From Bacteroidales bacterium (GTDB lineage Bacteria; Bacteroidota; Bacteroidia; Bacteroidales; GCA-2711565), in the NCBI GenBank assembly GCA_029931995.1, contig JAOZQX010000016.1, positions 1 through 11,079 of the forward strand: DNA of 11,079 nucleotides. Direction: 5' to 3'. Shown here piece by piece: positions 6,036-11,079 of this stretch. How positions within the stretch are numbered: position 1 is the stretch's first letter; every line of letters begins with the position of its first letter. The translations under genes and the position numbers were made by a program. A model generated the notes under the pieces. The model did not search any database. It had not been told where the DNA came from and saw only the letters and a list, made by a program, of their open reading frames with translations.

Positions 6036-7581
6036 ATTTACAAAAATTGAAAAGTATGCACTCCTGCTGATTTTAATTTCGGCGGTTATTCGTGGATTTG
6101 TGGCTGGTGTTATTGAATTTGGGAATGATGAGGTTTACTATTGGACTTACGCTTTATATCCTGATTGGAGTCATTTTGATCATCCACCCATGATAGGCTG
6201 GGTCATCCAGTTTTTTACCTTGGATTTATTATTAGATTCTGAGTTTTTCATTCGTTTGGGATCGGTAGTGTTTGGATCAATTAACACTTGGCTTATATTT
6301 TTAATTGCAAAGAAAATTTACAATGAAAGAGCCGGACTTATTGCTGCTTTGCTTTATACATCTTCCATTTATTGTTTTGTGATTGCCGGAATTTTTATCC
6401 TTCCGGATACCCCGCAAAGCTTGTTTTGGATGCTAAGTATTTATTTACTGATAAATGTAGTTTCTGATAAAAACTCATTCTCAAAACAAAAAAACTATTT
6501 GCTACTTGCTGCGGTAGCCATAGGCTTAGGAATGTTGTCGAAATATACTACTGTTTTTATTTGGCTTGGTTTTGGCTTATATGTTTTAGTGTTCAGTAGG
6601 AAATGGTTTAAAAGCTGGCAACTTTATGTCTCCGTTTTAATTTCACTTACGCTGATACTTCCAATACTTTTGTGGAATATTCAAAATGAATTTATAAGTT
6701 TTACTTTCCATAGTGAGCGGGTGGATGCCAGTGGGTCGAGCATAAGATTTGATTATTTTTTCAGGGAGCTGTTTGGTCAAATTGTGTACAATAATCTGGT
6801 TTTGTTTGTATTAACAATTATTGCCTTGGTTGCTTTGTTTAAAAAGAAAATCAGCATAGCTAAAGAATATTCTCAGATTTTGTTGTTAACAACGCTTCCA
6901 TTAATTTTTCTATTTCTTGGTTTTGCATTATTTCGTTCAACATTACCACACTGGACAAGTCCGGCTTATATGATTTTGCTAATTTTTCCTGCGATTTATT
7001 TATCGCAGAAATTTCAAACTAAATTATTTAGTTGGCCAGTGAAATTAGCTGTTGGTTTGTTACTCCTTACATTAACTTTTGGCATTTTACAGATTCAGTT
7101 TGGGCTGTTTAATTTAGATAATTCAAAATCCGAAGAAGAAAAAGGAAAATCCGATTTTAGTTTGGATATGTACGGATGGAAGCAACTCGAAAACAGTTTT
7201 GAAGACTTGCTATTAGAGGATTTGCGTAATGAATTGGTGAGTGAAAACATTGTCCTAATTTCTCAAAAATGGTTTCCTTCCGCTCATTTGGACTATTATA
7301 TTGCTCGTCCCTTAGGGATGAAATTATTGACTATTGGCTCCTTAGATCAAATTCATAAATATGCGTGGGTTAATGAAAAGAGGGGAGGATTTAAACTGGA
7401 CATGGATGCATATTACATCACCACTTCCCACTTTAATAAGAAACCTAAAGATCTTGATAAATATTTTTCAACTATACATTTGCATAAAAACATTCCGATC
7501 TATCGTTCGGGCAAAATTGTTAAATATGCTTTTGTTTATCTTTTAAAAGATTTAAAACAAATACCCCCAAATCAAATATAA
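6028..7581 (+). CDS. GT39/ArnT-like integral membrane glycosyltransferase
   Basis: 517 aa with about 11 hydrophobic segments between residues 8 and 357 and a soluble C-terminal part of about 160 residues. Family marks of polyprenyl-phosphate-dependent (PMT_2/GT39-like) glycosyltransferases are the first-loop acidic pair GNDEVYYW (Asp34, Glu35, the presumed catalytic region), HFDHPPMIGW (49-58), FILPDTPQ with Asp127, GMLSKYT (168-174) and LPHWTSPAY (306-314). Such enzymes move a sugar from a lipid-linked donor to lipid, glycan or protein outside the inner membrane; the acceptor cannot be told from sequence. The start ATG lies inside the last codons of the PHP-like gene (8-bp overlap), implying translational coupling and a shared task. 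A strong terminator follows 18 bp after the stop. ArnT (lipid A aminoarabinose transfer) is one relative, but I would not assign that function. Confidence 0.85.
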   Translation: MIKFTKIEKYALLLILISAVIRGFVAGVIEFGNDEVYYWTYALYPDWSHFDHPPMIGWVIQFFTLDLLLDSEFFIRLGSVVFGSINTWLIFLIAKKIYNERAGLIAALLYTSSIYCFVIAGIFILPDTPQSLFWMLSIYLLINVVSDKNSFSKQKNYLLLAAVAIGLGMLSKYTTVFIWLGFGLYVLVFSRKWFKSWQLYVSVLISLTLILPILLWNIQNEFISFTFHSERVDASGSSIRFDYFFRELFGQIVYNNLVLFVLTIIALVALFKKKISIAKEYSQILLLTTLPLIFLFLGFALFRSTLPHWTSPAYMILLIFPAIYLSQKFQTKLFSWPVKLAVGLLLLTLTFGILQIQFGLFNLDNSKSEEEKGKSDFSLDMYGWKQLENSFEDLLLEDLRNELVSENIVLISQKWFPSAHLDYYIARPLGMKLLTIGSLDQIHKYAWVNEKRGGFKLDMDAYYITTSHFNKKPKDLDKYFSTIHLHKNIPIYRSGKIVKYAFVYLLKDLKQIPPNQI

Positions 7582-7593
7582 AATTGATGACAT

Positions 7594-7636
7594 AAAAACG
7601 GGCTGCAACCTTAAGGTTGCAGCCCTTTTTGTTTTT
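7594..7636. terminator. Bidirectional intrinsic terminator
   Basis: Perfect 11-bp stem: GGGCTGCAACC (7600-7610), loop TTAA, GGTTGCAGCCC (7615-7625). TTTTTGTTTTT follows on the plus strand and AAAAA (7594-7598) precedes, giving a T-tract on the minus strand as well. It sits between convergent genes, 18 bp past the GT39 stop and 18 bp past the fumarase stop, and so should end both transcripts. Confidence 0.93.
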
Positions 7637-7643
7637 AAAATTC

Positions 7644-9260
7644 TTAGGCCATTGTAAAGAAATCGTTTCCTTTATTGTCAACAAGGATAAAGGCTGGGAA
7701 GTCTTTTACTTCAATGCGATAAATAGCTTCCATTCCCAATTCAGGATATTCCAATAATTCTACTTTGGTAATATTATCTTGAGCAAGAATAGCAGCAGGT
7801 CCTCCAATACTACCCAAATAAAAACCACCATGCTTTTTACAGGCATCCGTTACCTGCTTGCTACGGTTTCCTTTTGCTATCATCACCATGCTTCCATTTT
7901 GGCTTTGGAAAAGATCCACGTACGAATCCATTCGTCCGGCAGTAGTTGGGCCGAATGATCCGGAAGGCATTCCTTCGGGTGTTTTGGCTGGTCCGGCATA
8001 ATAAATAGGATGATCTTTAATATATTGAGGTAGCCCTTCTCCACTTTCAATCCGTTCTTTCAGTTTTGCATGGGCTATGTCTCGTCCAACAATGATGGTT
8101 CCGTTTAAGGATAGTCTTGTTCCAACTTTATGTTTTGTTAATTCCGATAAAATGTTTTTCATCGGTTTGTTCAAATCGATGGATACCGACCCTTTTTCAT
8201 CAGCTTTTCTGAGTTCTTCAGGTATAAATTGTCCGGGATTCTCTTCTAATTTTTCGAGCCAAATACCATCTTTGTTAATCTTTGCTTTTATGTTTCGGTC
8301 GGCTGAACATGAAACGCCCATTCCAACCGGGCAACTTGCTCCATGTCTGGGTAAACGTACGATGCGAATATCTAATGCAAAATGCTTTCCACCAAATTGT
8401 GCACCAATACCAATATCATAGGATGCTTTTAATATTTTGTCTTCTAACTCAATATCACGAAATGCTTGACCACCTTTATTTCCTTTGGTTGGCAAATCAT
8501 CATAATATTTTGCAGAGGCCAATTTAACTGTTTTTAAATTTGTTTCGGCTGAGGTGCCTCCAATTACAAATGCTACATGATATGGAGGACATGCAGCCGT
8601 TCCTAAAGATTTTAATTTCTCAATTAAAAAGCTTTCCAGTTTCTCAGGATTTAACAATGCTTTAGTTTCCTGAAAGAGGCTTGTTTTGTTTGCAGACCCA
8701 CCACCTTTGGCTACAAAAAGAAATTTGTATTCGTCTCCGCCAGTAGCAAGAATATCAATTTGTGCAGGTAAATTTGTTCCCGAATTTTTTTCGGTGTACA
8801 TATCCAAAGGAATGGTTTGCGAATAGCGTAAATTTTCCTCGGTATAGGTTTTATAAACACCTTTAGATAATGCTTCTTCGTCCTTTCCATTTGTCCAAAC
8901 TTGCTGACCTTTTTTGGCTACAATAGTTGCAGTACCAGTATCTTGGCAAAAAGGAAGCTTCCCTTTTACAGATACTTCAGCATTCCTCAACATCGTTATT
9001 CCAACGTATTTATCGTTTTTGCTGGCATCCGGGTCATCAAGAATTTCGGCTACTTTTTTAATATGTTCGGTGCGTAACATAAATGAAGTATCGCGAAAAG
9101 CAGCATTGGCTAACATTGTTAGCCCTTCGGCTTCAACTTTTATAATAGGTTTTCCATCAAATTCAGAAACAGATACATAATTTTTTGTGAGTAAATAATA
9201 CTCAGTATTATCTTTTCCCAAAGGGAAAGGTTCCTGATACTTAAATTCTGGTGTAGGCAT
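7644..9260 (-). CDS. fumA: Fumarate hydratase class I (iron-sulfur), FumA/FumB type
   Basis: 538 aa, collinear with E. coli FumA (548 aa) from the N-terminus ([19 protein letters not shown]) to near the end ([15 protein letters not shown]), lacking only the short cysteine-containing tail. It interconverts fumarate and malate with a [4Fe-4S] cluster. The three cluster cysteines fall at the same positions as in E. coli: Cys105 (PFCQDTG), Cys224 (TAACPPYH) and Cys318 (GVSCSA). Other hallmarks are [43 protein letters not shown] and [11 protein letters not shown]. The enzyme is oxygen-sensitive in known cases, fitting an anaerobic or facultative host that runs malate to fumarate to succinate. It is last in a minus-strand run of four genes with a 24-bp gap upstream, and ends at the bidirectional terminator. 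No separate promoter was found in that gap. Confidence 0.98.
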   Translation of the reverse strand: MPTPEFKYQEPFPLGKDNTEYYLLTKNYVSVSEFDGKPIIKVEAEGLTMLANAAFRDTSFMLRTEHIKKVAEILDDPDASKNDKYVGITMLRNAEVSVKGKLPFCQDTGTATIVAKKGQQVWTNGKDEEALSKGVYKTYTEENLRYSQTIPLDMYTEKNSGTNLPAQIDILATGGDEYKFLFVAKGGGSANKTSLFQETKALLNPEKLESFLIEKLKSLGTAACPPYHVAFVIGGTSAETNLKTVKLASAKYYDDLPTKGNKGGQAFRDIELEDKILKASYDIGIGAQFGGKHFALDIRIVRLPRHGASCPVGMGVSCSADRNIKAKINKDGIWLEKLEENPGQFIPEELRKADEKGSVSIDLNKPMKNILSELTKHKVGTRLSLNGTIIVGRDIAHAKLKERIESGEGLPQYIKDHPIYYAGPAKTPEGMPSGSFGPTTAGRMDSYVDLFQSQNGSMVMIAKGNRSKQVTDACKKHGGFYLGSIGGPAAILAQDNITKVELLEYPELGMEAIYRIEVKDFPAFILVDNKGNDFFTMA

Positions 9261-9284
9261 ATTGGATTTATTTTTTTCGGTTAA

Positions 9285-9647
9285 TTATTTGCTAAATTTT
9301 TGGATCAAACCTTTAATTTGCATGCTTACCTGACTGCTTTTTTCGGTAAAGTTATCAAGATCTTTAGTTTCAATATAGCTTAGCTCTTGAGAAATTATAA
9401 GGAGAGTTTCAATTTCGGTGATAACATTTAGCACTTGTTCAAAATATTGTTTGCGAAGTTTTTTGTCTTCAGTCTGCATTGCTTTGGCAATACTTCCAGG
9501 AATATTAATTACCTGGCTCTTTAGTGTTTTTACAATTCCGTCTTGTTCATCTTCAGTAAAAACGCTTGATAAAATATAGGTGTTTTTTACTAGTTCCAAA
9601 CTGTCGTTCCAAACGGCTAAATTTTTAAAGGCTTGTTTGTTTTTCAT
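9285..9647 (-). CDS. Four-helix-bundle protein, 23S rRNA intervening-sequence (IVP) family
   Basis: 120 aa, soluble and helical. It has the family pattern FKNLAVWNDSLELVKNTYILSS near the N-terminus (residues 6-27), a central QVINIPGSIAKAM where typical members have SIPSNIAEG, and EIETLLIISQELSYI where members have LETQLLIAKELGYL. The family was first seen encoded inside 23S rRNA intervening sequences but is widespread as free genes, frequent in Bacteroidetes; its biochemical role is not settled. This copy is a diverged member in a protein-coding context: 35 bp after the ArsC-like gene and 24 bp before the fumarase gene. No rRNA sequence surrounds it. The function here is unknown, and it may simply ride in the operon. 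Confidence 0.8.
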   Translation of the reverse strand: MKNKQAFKNLAVWNDSLELVKNTYILSSVFTEDEQDGIVKTLKSQVINIPGSIAKAMQTEDKKLRKQYFEQVLNVITEIETLLIISQELSYIETKDLDNFTEKSSQVSMQIKGLIQKFSK

Positions 9648-9682
9648 GGTTTTGAAATTTTGGTTGGCGAATAAGATTGTGC

Positions 9683-10024
9683 TTAAAAAAGGTTATCAAT
9701 TTCTTCGGGGGCTTGCCCCAAAACAGCTTTGTAGTTTTTTACAATAATAGGACGCTGAATTAATTTTGGATGTTCTACCATAATTTTTATCCACTCCTCA
9801 TCAGTAAAATTCTTTCCTTTAAAATCCGATTTGTAAATATCTTCCTGAGTACGGATTATATATTGAGGACTTTTGTTCAGTTTCATTAAAAGATCGGCAA
9901 GTTCAGCTTCTGAAATAGGATTTTTAATATAATCGATAATCTCAAAGTCAACTTTTTTTGTTTCTAAATGAGCCAATCCGGCTCTTGATTTTCGACAACG
10001 GGGATTATGATATATTTTTATCAT
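9683..10024 (-). CDS. ArsC/Spx-family thioredoxin-fold protein (arsenate reductase-like)
   Basis: 113 aa from the ATG at 10024 (MIKIYHNPRCRKSRAGL). Cys10 in NPRCRKS aligns with the catalytic Cys12 of plasmid ArsC, Arg58 in YIIRTQE with Arg60, and Arg91 in LIQRPIIV with Arg94. The position matching Arg107 of ArsC (LCRPSE) reads VLGQAPEE, a Gln. There is no CxxC, so it is nearer to glutaredoxin-linked ArsC/YfgD proteins than to the transcription factor Spx. No arsenic-resistance partner (arsR, arsB, acr3) is nearby; it sits 24 bp after prfB and 35 bp before the four-helix-bundle gene. A general reductase or unknown thiol role is as likely as arsenate reduction. I rejected the in-frame TTG at 10042 because the fold starts directly at the ATG. 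Confidence 0.85.
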   Translation of the reverse strand: MIKIYHNPRCRKSRAGLAHLETKKVDFEIIDYIKNPISEAELADLLMKLNKSPQYIIRTQEDIYKSDFKGKNFTDEEWIKIMVEHPKLIQRPIIVKNYKAVLGQAPEEIDNLF

Positions 10025-10048
10025 GAGGAATTTTTTTCTCAAAGTTAG

Positions 10049-11079
10049 TTAATTACTCCCAAATTCCATTAAGAAAGCCTTGATAAAATCCTGAATATCG
10101 CCGTCCATAACAGCTTGCACATTTGAAGTTTCGTGATTGGTTCGTAAATCCTTCACCATTTTATACGGGTGCATAACATAGGAGCGAATTTGCGACCCCC
10201 ATTCGATCTTTTTTTTGCTGCCTTCAATTTCGGCCTGTGCATCTCTTTTTTTGCGTAATTCTAGTTCGTAAAGTTGCGATTTAAGCATGCGAATGGCTTT
10301 ATCACGATTTTGTCCTTGCGAACGAGTTTCTTGACATTCAATAGCAATACCTGTAGGTTCATGATGTAACCGAACCGCCGATTCAATTTTATTCACACCC
10401 TGACCACCCGGTCCGCTTGAGCGAAATGTATCCCAACTTATTTCTGCCGGATTAATCTCAATGGTAATATTATCATCAACTACCGGATAGGCATAAACCG
10501 AGGCAAAAGAGGTATGTCGGCGATTGGCCGAATCGAAAGGGGAGAGGCGTACCAAACGGTGAACACCATTTTCGCCTTTCAGATATCCAAAAGCAAAATC
10601 ACCAATAAATTCGAGCGAAACCGATTTTATTCCGGCTCCATCACCTTCCTGAAAATCGAGCTCTTTTACTTTAAAATTGTTCCGCTCACCCCACCGAATA
10701 TACATGCGCATCAGCATTTGAGCCCAGTCTTGGCTTTCGGTACCACCAGCACCCGGGTTGATGTTTACAATAGCCCCCAGCTTATCCTCTTCGCCCGAAA
10801 GCATATTTTTGAATTCCAGATCTTCGATAATTTTCAAGGTGCTTTTATGTTGTTGATCAACATCTTTTTCGCTGGCTTCTCCTTCGCCAAAAAATTCAAA
10901 AATTACACCAAGGTCATCAACGCTTTGAATGGCTTCGTCGTAAGCTGACGTCCATAGTTTTTTATCTTTAATTTTTTTCAGGAGTTGTTCAGCCTTTTTA
11001 GGGTCGTTCCAAAAATCAGCCGCCAGGGTAAGCTCTTCTTCTTCTTTTATTTGCTTGAGTTTTTGATCAATGTCAAAGA
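10049..11079 (-). CDS. prfB: Peptide chain release factor 2 (5' partial)
   Basis: RF2 recognises UGA and UAA and releases the finished peptide. The frame is open to the right edge; about 342 codons are present and the missing start lies just outside. The N-terminal helical domain is seen at 10838-11077 (DQKLKQIKEEEELTLAADFW). The stop-codon-reading tripeptide SPF is at 10535-10543 (LVRLSPFDSANRRHTSF). The peptidyl-hydrolysis GGQ is at 10400-10408 (RSSGPGGQGVNK), with Ser two residues before the GPGGQ, the site where E. coli K-12 has Thr246 and other species have Ala or Ser. The SPF tripeptide separates it from RF1 (PxT). The TTG at 10837 and the ATG at 10801 are internal, not starts. The first bases inside the window carry the programmed frameshift site. 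It is first in the minus-strand run seen here, 24 bp before the ArsC-like gene. Confidence 0.97.
   Translation of the reverse strand, partial: FDIDQKLKQIKEEEELTLAADFWNDPKKAEQLLKKIKDKKLWTSAYDEAIQSVDDLGVIFEFFGEGEASEKDVDQQHKSTLKIIEDLEFKNMLSGEEDKLGAIVNINPGAGGTESQDWAQMLMRMYIRWGERNNFKVKELDFQEGDGAGIKSVSLEFIGDFAFGYLKGENGVHRLVRLSPFDSANRRHTSFASVYAYPVVDDNITIEINPAEISWDTFRSSGPGGQGVNKIESAVRLHHEPTGIAIECQETRSQGQNRDKAIRMLKSQLYELELRKKRDAQAEIEGSKKKIEWGSQIRSYVMHPYKMVKDLRTNHETSNVQAVMDGDIQDFIKAFLMEFGSN
11072..11078 (-). promoter_or_regulatory. prfB: prfB programmed +1 frameshift site (CTTTGAC)
   Basis: On the minus strand the window opens T-CTT-TGA-C: a CTT codon (11078-11076), an in-frame TGA stop (11075-11073) and a C. 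Slipping +1 on CTT reads GAC (11074-11072), which is exactly in frame with the RF2 body ending at 10049. This is the classical autoregulatory recoding signal of RF2: scarce RF2 slows UGA termination and favours the shift. The stimulatory Shine-Dalgarno-like element normally a few bases upstream is outside the window. Confidence 0.85.

Noticed and set aside
8077..8421. Open frame of about 114 codons on the plus strand
   Set aside because: It is antisense to the fumarase gene, whose identity is certain, and its translation has no recognisable motif.
9285..9647. 23S rRNA intervening sequence suggested by the IVP-family protein
   Set aside because: No rRNA sequence flanks the gene; protein-coding genes lie within 24-35 bp on both sides.
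10514..10948. Open frame of about 144 codons on the plus strand
   Set aside because: It is antisense to the conserved RF2 gene and has no recognisable domain.

Overview
The window comes from an AT-rich bacterial chromosome, most probably a member of the Bacteroidota (Bacteroidetes). The evidence is one upstream element matching the Bacteroidetes -7 box TAnnTTTG, a second resembling it, the general lack of strong Shine-Dalgarno sequences before starts, and the look of the proteins (three-gene acyl-CoA carboxylase, FumA-type fumarase, a PHP-like membrane protein next to a GT39 enzyme). I cannot name a genus. All genes read as intact except the two cut by the window edges. I see no tRNA, rRNA, CRISPR array, insertion sequence or phage gene.

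Layout. (1) 1-2914, plus strand: the last ~275 codons of a biotin carboxylase, a biotin carrier protein with the biotinylation motif AMKM, and a PccB-type carboxyltransferase. Together these form a complete biotin-dependent acyl-CoA (probably propionyl-CoA) carboxylase operon. (2) 2918-4620, minus strand: a sigma-54 enhancer-binding response regulator followed 8 bp later by a stand-alone HPt phosphotransfer protein. (3) 4621-4814: a divergent control region with two similar 17-bp dyads (TTTCC-N7-GGAAR, centres 47 bp apart) and candidate Bacteroidetes-type promoter elements. (4) 4815-7581, plus strand: a membrane-anchored PHP-like protein that has lost its N-terminal metal ligands, overlapping by 8 bp a GT39/ArnT-like integral membrane glycosyltransferase. 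(5) 7594-7636: a perfect 11-bp hairpin terminator, usable from both sides, between convergent genes. (6) 7644-11079, minus strand: in transcription order prfB (release factor 2, cut at its 5' end exactly at the programmed frameshift site CTTTGAC), an ArsC-like thioredoxin-fold protein, a four-helix-bundle protein of the 23S rRNA intervening-sequence family, and class I fumarate hydratase. All gaps are 24-35 bp, so this may be one operon.

Most of the window is core metabolism and translation. The part worth a second look is 2918-7581: a regulator and HPt protein with no kinase nearby, two dyad operators in the divergent spacer, and a PHP-like/GT39 pair of unknown substrate. My inference is a regulated envelope-glycan module. 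The dyads and the missing histidines are seen directly; the functional link is not proven.
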